The position numbers and the translations under genes are program-made. The notes beneath the pieces are model-generated. The model ran no database searches. It worked only from the letters and a program-made list of their open reading frames with translations, and was not told the DNA's origin. DNA of 64,000 bases from Basidiobolus meristosporus CBS 931.73 (lineage: Eukaryota > Basidiobolomycota > Basidiobolomycetes > Basidiobolales > Basidiobolaceae): contig MCFE01000382.1 of NCBI GenBank assembly GCA_002104905.1, positions 1 to 64,000 of the forward strand, in the 5' to 3' direction. Shown here one piece after another: positions 22,288-33,048 of the stretch. Each line of letters opens with the position of its first letter. Within the stretch, counting starts at the first letter, position 1.

Positions 22288-24854
22288 GAACCGTTCAAGA
22301 GCTCTGGGTTAATCAAAACTAAGAAAAAATTAGATCTAATTCACTCAGATCTGTGTGGACCTATGCAAAATTTATCCTCAGGCGGGATGAAGTATTTAAT
22401 CACCTTTATTGATGATTATAGAAGATACACATGGGTCTACTTCATGGAAAAAAAGGAAGAAGCTCTGTCTAAGTTCAGGGAGTTTAAAGCCATGGTGGAG
22501 AGAAAAACTGGCGAAAAAATCAAGAAAATACGCTCTGACAATGGTGGAGAATATACCTCAAAACTCTTCATCCACTTATGCAAAATTCATGGGATAAAGC
22601 AAGAGACTACTGTACCATACTCCCCACAGCAAAATGGAGTAGCAGAGCAAGCTAACAGATCAATAATTGATATGGCAAGATCTATGATCCATGATCAAAA
22701 ATTATCCTACGTTTTTTGGGCGGAATCAGTTGCCACTGCTGTATACCTTAAAAATAGGAGTTATAACAGAATACTTCGTGATTCTACTCCATTTGAAGCT
22801 TGGCATGGATACAGACCAAGTGCAGAACATCTAAGAATATTTGGGTGTACAGCATATGCCAAAAAACTGGCCGGAAATCAGTCAAAATTTGAGCCAAAAA
22901 GTGAAAAATGCATATTTTTGGGCTACTGCAATGAGAGTAAGGCATACAGACTCTACAATACAAAAGCAAAGAAGCTGATCAAGTCCAGGGATGTGTTGTT
23001 TGATGAAAATTCAAAATTTTCACATGAAATGACATCAGATGATGACAAAAATCTGATCTCAAGTCCACCAATTGTCAGGATTGAATCAGAGCAAAACTAT
23101 GAAAATTTTTTCACTCCAGAGGACTCTACAACTGTGGTTCAGCCAGAATCAGTGCCTAGGAATATCCCAGAGGTGATCATTCCAGTATCAGATGCCCGGA
23201 GATCCAATCAGACAAGAAATAGCCCAAATTACTATATTAATGAGGGTACAAACTTAGCCTATGCCTATTCAGTCCATGTTGATGAACCCCAGACTGTAAA
23301 AGAGGCCCTAAATAGCCCTCAGACAAAGTTTTGGAGATCTGCAATGAATGAGGAATATCAGGCCCTGATGGAAAATCAAACTTGGGACTTAGTCAAATTA
23401 CCAATCAACCAAAAATCAATTGGATGCAGATGGGTCTTCAAGACAAAATACAAGGCTGATGGTACAATTAAAAGATACAAAGCAAGACTTGTAGCCAAAG
23501 GAAACTCTCAAACAAAAGGACTTGACTATACTGAGACCTTTGCACCGGTAGCCAAGCTTAATTCCATCAGATTAATACTGGCTATTGCAGCCAAATATAA
23601 GTTTTTTATTCATCAAATGGATGTAAAAACTGCATTTTTGAATGGATAACTTGATGAGGACATGTATATGGACCAGCCTGATGGGTTTGTTGACCAAGAT
23701 AACCCCCATTTGGTCTGAAAGCTTAAAAAGTCACTATATGGTCTCAAATAATCACCAAGAGCCTGGAATTGCAAGATAGATTCTTATTTAGAATCTTTGA
23801 GTTTCAAAAGGAGTAATGCTGACTACAGTATATATTATAAGCCAGATAGAGCAAATCCAGTTCTATTAGCTCTATATGTGGATGATCTTATTATAGCCGC
23901 CAATAACCTAGCAAAATTGGAAGAGACTAAATCCAGCCTATCTAAGGAGTTCAAGATGTCTGATCTAGGAGAACTCAGTTACTACTTAGGGACAAAGTTC
24001 TCCATAGACAGAAGTACCCAGACTATCACTCTAAGCCAATCCAAGTATATTCAAGATATACTAAAGAAGTACCAAATGGAAGACTGTAAACTGGCAGCTA
24101 CCCCAATGGAGACAAACCTTAACTTGGTCAAAACTCAACCAAATCAAGAGAGCTTGGTGCAATCTGAAAGCCCTGACTTTCCTTATCAATCTATGGTTGG
24201 CAGTCTGATGTAGATCATGCTTGGAACACGTCCAGATATCTCATATTCAGTGGGAGCTGTCAGCCAACATAATCAGAACTATGGATCTGATCATATTGCA
24301 GCAGTTAAGCGGATTTTTAGATACCTAAAAGGAACTGCTGATATCTGCTTAAGATACACTTATAAGGACTCAGAACAGGATTTTGTGGGATACTCTGATG
24401 CTGATTGGGGACAAAATTTGGAATACAGAAGATCCACCACAGGAGACACCGTTCTTTACTGTAAAGGAGCAATTTCATAGAATCAAGAAAGCAACCAACT
24501 GTAGCACTTTCTACTACAGAGGCAGAGTATATGGCAGCCTGTGAAGCTACAAAAGAAGCATTATGGTTAAGAAAACTCTTTACAGGTTTAGGCCTATGTC
24601 AAAAAACTCCTATTACTTTATTTCAAGATAATCAAGGATGTATACAATTAGGTAGAAATCCAACTTTTCATGCTAGAACCAAGCACATAGATTTTGGACA
24701 TCATTTCATATGTGAAGCTATAGAGAATAACTTAGTTAGCTTAGTTTACTGTCCTACAGATGAAATGATTGCAGACATATTTACCAAACCATTAGCTAGG
24801 GACAAGTTTGAATATCTTAGGTCAAAATTAGGACTAGTCAGGATGAACATTTAG
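22288..24854 (+). pseudogene. Copia B2 integrase, reverse transcriptase and RNase H
   Basis: The integrase core holds the D,D,E residues in FIDDYRRYTWVY, RSDNGGEYTS and PQQNGVAEQANR (22363-22670). RT follows (WVFKTKYKADGTIKRYKARLVAKG; MDVKTAFLNG), with the catalytic LYVDDLIIAANN at about 23875. RNase H includes YSDADWG and ends in a C-terminal segment at 24854 (TKHIDFGHHFI, DIFTKPLARDKF). Lesions are TAA at 23647, TGA and TAA near 23716 and 23750, TAG at 24211 and 24478, and a frame change near 24480. All catalytic residues are still readable, so inactivation is recent in relation to the other copies. Confidence 0.88.
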
Positions 24855-24865
24855 CTGAGTGGGAG

Positions 24866-25214
24866 TGTTGTAAAAATTTGTATTTCCACCTAAATATTCA
24901 CCTAACTTAGTCACTTAGATCATCACCTTCAAATCCTAGAGAATACTGACCAAATTCCTTGTTAGGATTTACTTAGAATATTTTCACCAAAATACCAGGT
25001 ACCCAGAATATGAAAATTCTCAAAGTTGACCAAACAGCCCCACACCTTACACACATGTTCTTGGGACCTTCCTTAACCTATTCTACATGTTTGTAATGCC
25101 AAGACCAGGTAAAAGTATAAATACTACTTTTACATCCAATAAATCATTAAGTGAAAACCACATCATCTACTTGCCCTCCCAATCACTTCCAATATCTCCA
25201 AGACTCTTACAACA
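24866..25214 (+). repeat. 3' LTR of copia B2
   Basis: 349 bp, preceded by the purine tract GAGTGGGAG and followed by the GTTTT target duplication. About 96% identical to the 5' LTR. Confidence 0.93.
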
Positions 25215-25219
25215 GTTTT

Positions 25220-25507
25220 TACTCAATGAATTATTGAATGTAAAAGTAGTATTTATACTCTTGCCTGGTCTTGGCATTACAAACATGTAGAAAAGGTTAA
25301 GGAAGGTTGTAAGACCATGTGCACAAAGCTTGGGGCTGTTTGGACAACTTTAAAAATTTTCATGTTCAGGGCACCTGGTATTTTGGTGAAAATATTCTAA
25401 GTAGATCCCAAGAAGGAATTTGGTCATTATTCTCTAGGGTTTGAGGGTATTGATCTAAGTGACTAAAAAAGGTGAATATTTAGGTGAAATTACAAGTCTT
25501 TACAAAA
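25220..25507 (-). repeat. Remainder of the B1 5' LTR
   Basis: After the target duplication the minus-strand LTR of B1 resumes exactly where it broke off at 20534. The two pieces add up to 349 bp, the length of the B2 LTRs. Confidence 0.88.
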
Positions 25508-27884
25508 TTTGAGACCCTATAGAGCTTTTTTATGCTTGCAGACCAAATGGGGGTTATCTTGGTCAGCAAACCCATCAGGCTAGTCCATATACATGTCCTT
25601 ATCAAGTTCTTCATTCAAAAATGCAGTTTTTACATCCACTTGATGAGTAAAAAACTTATATCTAGCTACAATAGCCAATATTAATCTGATGTAATTAAAC
25701 TTGGTCACTAGCCCAATGTCATGATCACATGACAACCACAAACGCCCATGCCAAGTTTCAGCTTCCTAGCTCAATTTCTAAGAGATTCCTTCTGGAATCT
25801 TCTACTACCTTCCCAAAAGTTCCTGACCATTCCAAACCATTGTCACACAATGGAACATTCCATGGAAGCTTCCCATCATATTTTTTATAGTCCAGTACCA
25901 TATATGGAAATACCAGGTCACATGACTTAGTCACATGATCAGGTGACCCAATCCATTTCCCCATCCTGTCTCAGTGCCTTGCCTTCTATATTATTATCCC
26001 CAGCACTGCTGCTGTGCCTTACCCCACAACCCCATTAGTATTAGCTAATATCTCTTGGCATCAGTATAGCCAAAAAGTATATATAGTCCTATCCCCCCTT
26101 AAGTGTTCCTCAGTCTGATAAACACAGGTCTTGAATAAACAGCCTTGCCTTGAATCCTGTCTTGCCTTGATGGTCCACACCTAAGTCCTTTCCTGCTGTG
26201 CCTAGCTTTTCCTCCTGCCTTGTGTCTATTCATAACACGCAAAGCTCTCAATATAGTCAAGCCCTTTTGTTTGAACATATCCTTTGGCCACAAGTCTTGC
26301 TTTGTATCTTTCATTTGTACCATTAGCCTTGTATTTTGTCTTCAAGATCCGTCTGCATCCAGTTGGTTTTTGATTGACTGGTCATTTGACTAAGTCCCAA
26401 GTTTAATTCTCCATCAGGGCCTGATATTCATCAGTCATTGCTGATCACTAAGACTTTGTCTGAGGGCTATATACAACCTCTTTTACAGTCTGGGGCTCAT
26501 CAATGTGGACTGAAGAGGTGCAGGCTAAGTTTGTACCCTCATTGATATAGTAATTGGGGCTATTTCTTGTCTGGTTGGATCTCTGGGCATTTGATACTGG
26601 AGTAATCACTTCTAGGATAATCCCAGGCACTGCTTCAGGCTGACCCCCATTGTAGAGTCCTCTGGAGTGAAAAGATATTCATTGTTTTACTCTAATACCA
26701 TCCTCACAATTGGTGGACATGAGATTAGACTTTCATCATCATCTGATCTTGTTTTTGTGAGAATTTTGAATTTTCATCAAACAGCACATCCCTGCACTTG
26801 ATAAGCTTCTTTGCTTTGGTATTTCAGAGTCTGTATGCTTTACTCTCATTGCGGTGACCTACAAATATGCATTTACACTTTTTGGCTCAAACTTTGACTG
26901 ATTTCTAGGCAGTTTCTTGGCATGTGCTGTACAAAAGATTCTGCTCTAGATCCTCATAGGTGTACCTTGAGCATATATCAGCAGTTCCATTTAGGTATCT
27001 AAAAGTATGCTTAACTGCTGCAATATGATCAGATTTATGGCTTGGATTATGCTGGCTGGCAGCTCCCACTGAGTATGTGATATCTGGACATGTTCTAAGC
27101 ATGCTTTACATCAAATTGTAAGCCACAGATGGATACAGAGAGTCAGGGCTTTCAGATAGCACCAAGCTCTGTAGGTTTGGTTGGGTTTTGACCTAGTTAA
27201 TGTTTGCATCCATTAGGGGAGCTGTTGGTTTACAGTCTTTCATTTGATACATATTTAGTATATCTTGAATATACCTATATTAGCTTTGGGTGATAGTCTA
27301 GGTACTTCTGTCTATGAAGAGCTCTATCCCAAAGTAGTAACTGAGTTCTCCTTGTCTGAACATCCAGAATTCTCTAGATAGGCAGGCTTTAGTCTCTTGC
27401 AATGATTCAAGGTTATTTGTGGCTATAATAAGATCATCCACATATGGAGCTAATAGAGCTGGATTTGCTCTATCTGGCCTATAGTACATACTATAGTCAG
27501 CATTATTCCTTGTGAACCTCAGAAATTCGAGATCAGTGTCTATCATGCACTTCCAGGCTCTTAGTAACTGTTTGAGTCCATATAGGAAGGATTAAAGCTT
27601 GCAGACCAAGTGGGGGTTACCATGGTCAACAAACCTTTTTAGGCTGGTTTATATACATATCCTCATCAAGTTCTTGATTGAGAAATGCAATTTTTACATC
27701 CATTTGATGTATAAAAACTTATATTTGGCTGCAATAGCCAATTTTAATGTGATGGAATTAAACTGGGCTACCAGTGCAAAGGTCTTAGTATAGTCAGGTC
27801 ATTTAGTTTAAGAGTATCCTTTGGCCACAAGTCTTGCTTTGTATCTTTCAATTGTACCATGAGTCTTGTACTTTGCCTATATAT
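25508..27884 (-). mobile_element. Mosaic of decayed copia pol fragments (minus)
   Basis: At least two minus-strand copia fragments lie head to tail. 27884-26930 reads RT into RNase H (ALLAPYVDDLIIATNN at about 27450; LRTCPDITYSVGAASQHN). 26900-25518 reads the integrase-RT linker into RT (PNYYINEGTNLA; the fragment equivalent to MDVKTAFLNEELDKDMYMD). A solo LTR (25717-26237) interrupts the second. All frames are broken. The family is the same as B1 and B2 but older. Confidence 0.8.
25717..26237. repeat. Solo LTR of a different retroelement, 521 bp
   Basis: TGTCATGATCAC...CATAACA termini, flanked by CCCAA (25712-25716) and CGCAA (26238-26242), a 5-bp target duplication with one mismatch. Removing it joins the two halves of the surrounding copia RT. 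It contains GTATATATAG and GAATAAAC, plausible promoter and polyadenylation signals for plus-strand transcription. Confidence 0.8.
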
Positions 27885-28203
27885 AGTCTGTGAAGCTACA
27901 AAAGAAGCAATGTGATTAAGGAAGCTTCTTAAAGATTTAGGCTTATGTCAAAAAATGCTTATTACTTTATTTCAAGATAATCAAGGATGCATATAACTAG
28001 GTAGAAATCCATCTTTTGATGCTTGAACTAAGGACATAGAAATTAGACATCATTTCATACTTGAAGCAATAGAGAATAACTTAGTTGACTTAGTTTACTA
28101 TCCCACAGATGAAATGATAGCAGACATACATACCAAACCATTAGATGGAGATAAGTTTGAATATCTTAGGTCAAAATTGGGACTAGTCAGTATAAACATT
28201 TAG
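27885..28203 (+). pseudogene. Copia RNase H C-terminal fragment (plus)
   Basis: Plus-strand sequence parallels 24541-24854 of B2 (CEATKEA, DNQGCI, ending KLGLVSINI-stop at 28203) with stops and substitutions. It leads directly into the LTR at 28215, so it is the 3' end of another copia copy. Confidence 0.8.
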
Positions 28204-28214
28204 TTGAGTGGGAG

Positions 28215-28562
28215 TGTTGTAAAATCTGTAATTTGGCCTAAATATTCACCTAACTTAGTAACTTAGATCATTACCTCCAAATCCTAGAGAATACTGACCA
28301 AATTCCTTGTTGGGATATACTTGGAATATTTTCACCATAATAGCAGGTACCCAGAACATGAAAATTCTCAGAGTTGTTCAAGCAGCCCCAAACATGGGAC
28401 ACATGCTCTTGAGATCTTCCTTGGCCTATTCTACATGCTTTTTATGCCAAGACCATGTAAAAGTATAAGTACTACTTTTACTTTCAATAAATCATTTAGT
28501 GAAAACCACATAATCTACTTGTTCTCCAAATCACTTCCAATATCCCCAAGACTCTTACAACA
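28215..28562 (+). repeat. Copia LTR (3' LTR of a plus-strand fragment)
   Basis: TGTTGTAAAATCTG...CTCTTACAACA, 348 bp, the same family as the B2 LTRs, preceded by GAGTGGGAG. The sequence after it is a minus-strand gag/protease fragment, so the original right flank is a copia copy. Confidence 0.85.
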
Positions 28563-29240
28563 CTTACAACACCTTCTGCTATGGCCTTACTTACAGATTG
28601 AAGGTTTTTGGCTATTTCTGGTATATAGAGTACATCTTTGAAGGTAATTATGTGGTTTCCATAACTGTTGCTAAGGTTTACTTGGATAGTTCCTTCTTCA
28701 ACTGCATCTAGTGTACAGTTGTTACCCATGAAACCCTTCTTGATTGGAATTTCCTTATTGGGTAACAAGTTTTTTCTGGTATGTAAAGTGTTGAGATGCT
28801 CTTGAGTCAATGAACCACTTCTGAGAATCCATGTTTGTGGTCACCTATTGAGCAGAAATGAATAGTTTATCTTCAGTAGTTGCAGCATTTTCACATTGAG
28901 GCTTTTTCTGCTGATTATCTCTCTTTTCAAGGCACTGGTCTGATTTGTGTCCTTCCCTTTTGCAGTAGTTGCAAAACAGGTGGCTGTTGCCTTTGATGGT
29001 TCTTGACTACCTACTTTGCTGGCTATCATTACATATTAAAGCATTTAGTCTTCCCTCTAAATGATGACTAATTTTCTTAATTCTTCATCCAGGAGCCTTC
29101 CATATATGTAATATAAGGTCAAATCTTCAGTTCAGTACTCAATGGCTGATACAGCACCCTAAAGCCTGTCTATCAGGCAATTCAGGATGGTAACTATTAC
29201 ATCTTCATCAGCAGTCAGTATGCTCCCAGAGTAGACTTTA
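28563..29240 (-). pseudogene. Copia gag/protease fragment (minus)
   Basis: The minus strand reads protease-region sequence (GTIQVNLSNS, DVLYIPEIAKNL) from 28810 to about 28570. Upstream it reads the Gag C-terminus with zinc-knuckle traces (CFATTAKGKDTNQTS in a shifted frame) to about 29240. Frames are broken and the element is truncated at both ends. Confidence 0.75.
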
Positions 29241-29690
29241 AATGGTCTTGGCATAGAAAACATGTAGAGTAGGTTTAGGAAGGTCCCAAGAGCATGTGTG
29301 CAAAGCTTGGGGCTGTTTGGACATCTTTGAGAGCTGTTATGTTCTAGGTATCCGGTATTTTGGTGAAAATATTTGAAGTAAATCCCAAAAAGTAATTTGT
29401 CTGTATTCCTTAAGATTTGTAGGTAATGATCTGAGTGACTAAGCTAGATGAATATTTAGGTGGAGTTACTTTAGGAAGGTCCCAAGAGCATGTGTGCAAA
29501 GCTTGGGGCTGTTTGGACATCTTTGAGAGCTGTTATGTTCTAGGTACCCGGTATTTTGGTGAAAATATTTGAAGTAAATCCCAAAAAGTAGTTTGTCTGT
29601 ATTCCTTAAGATTTGTAGGTAATGATCTAAGTGATTAAGCTAGATGAATATTTAGGAGGAGTTACGAATTTTCACAGCATATATATGGTT
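29241..29690 (-). repeat. Copia LTR piece with 196-bp tandem duplication
   Basis: Minus-strand LTR sequence (GGTCTTGGCAT, TTGGGGCTGTTTGGAC, GGTATTTTGGTGAAAATA) occurs twice in tandem: 29275-29470 and 29471-29666, period 196 bp. About five differences separate the units, so the duplication is younger than the LTR decay. Confidence 0.85.
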
Positions 29691-30364
29691 ATTGAACTCT
29701 CCTGGCAAGCTTGTGAATCTCCCTCACTCCTTGCAATTAAGCTCCTAGAGCAGCAGCCTGGTTTAAACAAGCAATAAACCGTTTACAAAAAAGATACAGG
29801 GCTGATGTTTGATCATAACACATCGATCGGATCGGATCCAGGCGCAGCCTCGTCCATTGGTTGGGGGAAAATGCAATGAATCTGTATTAGGCCAATGTTG
29901 GCGCATTCCACAATATTGATTTGAATTTGTTTGGATTTAGCGCTATAAAACCACCTGGCCAATAGTGTTGCCATGGTTATTTCCTTACAGTGTCAGGAAC
30001 ATCGAACAGCAAAACCTGTTTGCAACTAATGGTCCACAAACAAACGGATTGTCGTGGCCAGATGGTAATACTACCATTCCTATAAAGCATATACGCATGA
30101 GTAATCATTGGCGCTTGAGACCAGGGGCCTAAGAAGTTCATCAGCCAAGCTACACATCACTTCCTAATATGGACATCCGGGCGCACCTGATCACCTGGTA
30201 TGGACTTCATTATCCCATAATTTTAAATGGTCAAAATGACCGAACATGCCACTCCGGTCGCTTCCAAATCGGAAATCCATTAACCACTGCAAGTGCAGTA
30301 CTTGAAGCTTTGCTGAGGCCCACATCCACCCTCAACAACCACAGCTATCTTGAACTCAATAGTG
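29691..30364. other. TE edge and 5' flank of the mitochondrial carrier gene
   Basis: 29691-29822 looks like the end of another LTR (AGCAATAAACCG, ending CATAACA). From about 29823 CpG reappears and the sequence is unique. CTATAAAG at about 30081 is a possible TATA box, roughly 280 bp before the carrier start. A 68-codon frame at 30169-30375 overlaps that start and is unsupported. Confidence 0.5.
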
Positions 30365-31382
30365 ATGGCATATGAATTCCATAACCTACTGGTTTCTAGC
30401 CTGGCCGCCTTGTTAACAAGGCTCATAACCCATCCGTGTAAGAGATTTCCTACTGACAATAAACACTGTTTGTTATCACGAACTCAACCCCTTTGAATCG
30501 ACAGTGGATACTCTAAAAACACGCTTGCAAGTTTCCGGAAAAAACCAAGGAATATTTTATACTCTGAGAAAGATCCTAGCGACTGAATCCGTGTGGGCCT
30601 TGTACAAAGGGCTAGGGATTGCCTTGGCATTTAATGCGCCCGCGCTGACCATGTTTCTTAGCGTGTATGATTGGACTAAGCACTTTCTCGAGATTCACTT
30701 CAACCTTTCTTCTTTGTCACTATTCAATCATCTGATATCTGGGTGTATGGCCGAGATAGTGTCAGGTATGTTCTGGACCCCGATGGAAATCATCAAGAGC
30801 AAGCTCCAGGTATCGGGTATGCACCCTGCGATACCCGATGTTATCCAAGAGGAGGACACGGTGGGGTTGACCACGCTGGAGCCAGAGTCTTACTCCAGTC
30901 ATGGGTATTCGGATATAAACACCCTGTCGGTGATTCGTAACATTTTTGAAGTCGAGGGACCGTTGGGCTTCTTTAAGGGCTACTGGCTAAGCCTGCTGGT
31001 GTTTATCCCAAACTCGATGATCTATTTTGCGTTTTACGAATACTTCAAGGGGCTAATTCTGGGCCATGTCTCGACCGCTGCCAGTCCCAATTCCGCCCCC
31101 AGCACTCTTCTCACAGGGCTCATCTACGCTACGTCGGCCATTCTTTCTTGTACCTTAGCAGCTGGCACAAGCAATCTACCCGATGTTATTAAGACCCGCT
31201 GGCAGGTTCTTAGCCAACACGAGCGCGACAGGTTTGGCGGCCCTACGAAGATGGCCATCCATATGTGGGAAACGGAGGGGGGCCTGCTTGCGTTCACCCA
31301 AGGGATGGGTGCACGGATTGCCTTCATGGCGCCAAGCACAGTCATATCCATGACGATATACGATCTGCTGAAATGGCCCTGA
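30365..31382 (+). CDS. Mitochondrial carrier (SLC25 family) protein, two exons
   Basis: A solute carrier of the mitochondrial inner membrane, predicted 316 aa, the usual family length. Exon 1 (30365-30437) gives 24 residues; a 67-nt intron (30438-30504, GTAAGAG...TCGACAG) is removed; exon 2 runs 30505-31382. Splicing builds the first signature HPLDTLKTRLQ (P24). The other two are TPMEIIKSKLQ (P117) and LPDVIKTRWQ (P250), so all three about 100-residue repeats, each with two membrane helices, are present. Repeat 1 has ALYKGLGIALAFNAPA and repeat 3 ends RIAFMAPSTVISMTIYDLL. The loop after the second motif carries an acidic insertion. The substrate cannot be told from these motifs. AATAAA lies at 31450-31455. 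The next gene is convergent, with stops 132 bp apart. Confidence 0.9.
30438..30504 (+). other. Intron of the mitochondrial carrier gene
   Basis: GT-AG, 67 nt, with CTGAC and CTCAACC branch-like sequences. Splicing converts CCG-T and TG-GAT into P-L-D, completing the diagnostic PxD motif that neither exon encodes alone. Confidence 0.85.
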
Positions 31383-31449
31383 GCATAGCATGCTACAGGT
31401 GTGTTTATTGACTTGTAGAATATCCTCAACGATGCCCACGAACCGCTTC

Positions 31450-31455
31450 AATAAA
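31450..31455 (+). terminator. Polyadenylation signal of the carrier gene
   Basis: AATAAA, 68 bp after the stop at 31382. Confidence 0.55.
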
Positions 31456-31514
31456 TTATTCTCCTTATCTACACTTCGTACTAACTGCCGCCAGAAATCC
31501 CACCTGGATGCGCC

Positions 31515-32465
31515 CTAAGCTGCATATTGCAAGTCGCTCACCAGCTGCGCCAGCCACAAAATCAATCTCCCGGGCCAACGCAACAGACACTTGAGAATGG
31601 TCGACTTGACAACCAAGTCTGGTGCCCGACGAGTGGATCCGATCTGGATCGATCCTGCCATCCTTCCCGGAAGGCCTCTTTCTTTCGGAAGCATGCTGAG
31701 TAGCCGGTCTAACTGGATATCTCCCAGGTTGGGGTTCGCTTGCCACACGCGGATTACGCCGTTACCCTCGCCACGTTCTGTGTTTTCCAGATCAGCAGTC
31801 TGGGTGAAGCCAAGCACACTCAACAAAAGTCGAGTCGAGTCACGCATGAACTCCGGGCCAGCTTGGGTCAGAGAATCATCGAGAAAAGCCCATGTTATCA
31901 GGAAGGCTTTGCCAAACTGGGTCTCCAAAGTTCGCTTCAGCCCCTTGATGAATGGTGCAGCCCCTAGGACTGGGGTCCATGTGCGCAGAAAGCGGCGCAA
32001 CTCCCTCGCTCGCTCGAACATAGAGAGCGCTATTGGCTCTGTTCGGAGTAAGAGTTCGTTGAACTCTTGCTGCGTCTTCAGCTGGTTATTTGCATGCCAA
32101 GTGGAACGTATCTGGTTCTTCTCCTTGATATACAGCTCCCAATCTTCTGGGTAGAGCATTTTCCCCGATTGCAGGCCAATCTCCAGCAAGCGCTCCTCAA
32201 GAACGCTCCTGGGGGTTTTCAATCTCTCTGTCGCTAGCCAATTGAGTACGACCTGGCCGTTGGTTTTGTTGGCGAATTCAACCAAGCCCATCAGCTCGCC
32301 GGCGACCGGGTCCTCGTTCACGTAGAAGTCCACACAGATCCTCCTGAAGTTTTCGAGGTAGGACCTTCTGAGGGCAGGGTTCTCCGCAGGCGAAGAAACA
32401 TTGCTCGGGGGTTCTGGCAAAAGAGATTCGGAAGAGGTCTCCATCACGGAATTCAACCTGTCCAT
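31515..32465 (-). CDS. Uncharacterised protein, 316 aa
   Basis: A CpG-rich, uninterrupted minus-strand frame. The first ATG is at 32465; a longer version would need a GTG start at 32474. I do not recognise the family. There is no signal peptide. Residues about 12-35 are polar and low-complexity, and residues 38-290 look globular, mostly helical and charged (FRRICVDFYVNEDPVAGELM; LLEIGLQSGKMLYPEDWEL; LRTWTPVLGAAPFIKGLKRTL). The C-terminus ends in a hydrophobic stretch (LRWPGRLILWLAQLVSDLQ) that could be an amphipathic or membrane-associated helix. It is convergent with the carrier gene and 583 bp from the divergent secreted-protein gene at 33049. Composition and the absence of stops argue for a real gene; an intron at the N-terminal side cannot be excluded. 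Confidence 0.75.
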   Translation of the reverse strand: MDRLNSVMETSSESLLPEPPSNVSSPAENPALRRSYLENFRRICVDFYVNEDPVAGELMGLVEFANKTNGQVVLNWLATERLKTPRSVLEERLLEIGLQSGKMLYPEDWELYIKEKNQIRSTWHANNQLKTQQEFNELLLRTEPIALSMFERARELRRFLRTWTPVLGAAPFIKGLKRTLETQFGKAFLITWAFLDDSLTQAGPEFMRDSTRLLLSVLGFTQTADLENTERGEGNGVIRVWQANPNLGDIQLDRLLSMLPKERGLPGRMAGSIQIGSTRRAPDLVVKSTILKCLLRWPGRLILWLAQLVSDLQYAA

Positions 32466-32962
32466 TGCACGCACTACTTCGTCGTACGTCTAGATTACCA
32501 GCACTGAGTCGGCAGCATTGCCAATTAAACGAGGACTCTACCAATGATTGGTCTCGATTTGGTGATCCTTAAAACAACTAATACTCGTCACAATTGGAAT
32601 AATCATGAAGGTTTATTATTTCGTGGTGCATGCACCCGTCGCACACAGAATCAAACTCCTCTATGGTCAAAGGCCAGGGAAGTGCCAGAAAAATGGCACA
32701 TCGTAGCCAGTCATTGGAAGCAATGAGTTAAGCCAGCCTGCACGCCGGGAACCACGGCTGAGCTTGGCAACGAAATGAACACTTGGCTGTTCTGAAGTGC
32801 ATCCGGCGCGAAACATTGCTTCAAATTTCAAGCCAGTGCAGCAATGGCAGTTCGGAGTGCAACAGGCTAAGGATAGGCGTGCGTAGTGCTGGCTAGGTCC
32901 CCGATGTTTCACAAGATGGGTCAAACATGGTTTGAAATGACCGAGCGGGTTGCCCCGAAACG
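32466..32962. other. Divergent intergenic region
   Basis: About 0.5 kb between the starts of the minus-strand orphan and the plus-strand secreted protein. It presumably holds both promoters. The only clear element is the TATA box at 32963. The minus-strand frame at 32667-33221 runs antisense into the secreted-protein gene and is taken as a shadow. Confidence 0.5.
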
Positions 32963-32969
32963 TATAAAG
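32963..32969 (+). promoter_or_regulatory. TATA box of the secreted-protein gene
   Basis: TATAAAG, 80 bp before the ATG at 33049. Confidence 0.6.
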
Positions 32970-33048
32970 ACTTCGCCTGCTTGCGGGGCGTCGGTTGGCT
33001 TCCGCGCTCGTCTTTTCCTCCCGAATTGTCACTGCCTTGGATTCGAAG

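Larger units (their letters stand above)
20535..25214 (+). mobile_element. Nearly full-length Ty1/copia element B2
   Basis: The element is 4680 bp, with 349-bp LTRs (20535-20883, 24866-25214) that differ by eye at about 14 positions (about 4%). Termini are TGTTGTAA...TTACAACA, a perfect 8-bp inverted pair. It is flanked by the 5-bp direct repeat GTTTT (20530-20534, 25215-25219) and sits inside the LTR of B1. The order gag-protease-integrase-RT-RNase H is that of copia. Frameshifts in gag and a handful of stops in pol inactivate it. Confidence 0.95.

Noticed and set aside
30169-30375. 68-codon frame upstream of the mitochondrial carrier
   Set aside because: No motif, in a different frame from the carrier, and it overlaps the carrier start. 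At most an upstream frame in the leader.
32995-33048. N-terminal extension of the secreted protein from 32995
   Set aside because: It would need a TTG start, and the added residues would bury the signal peptide. The ATG at 33049 has proper TATA spacing.
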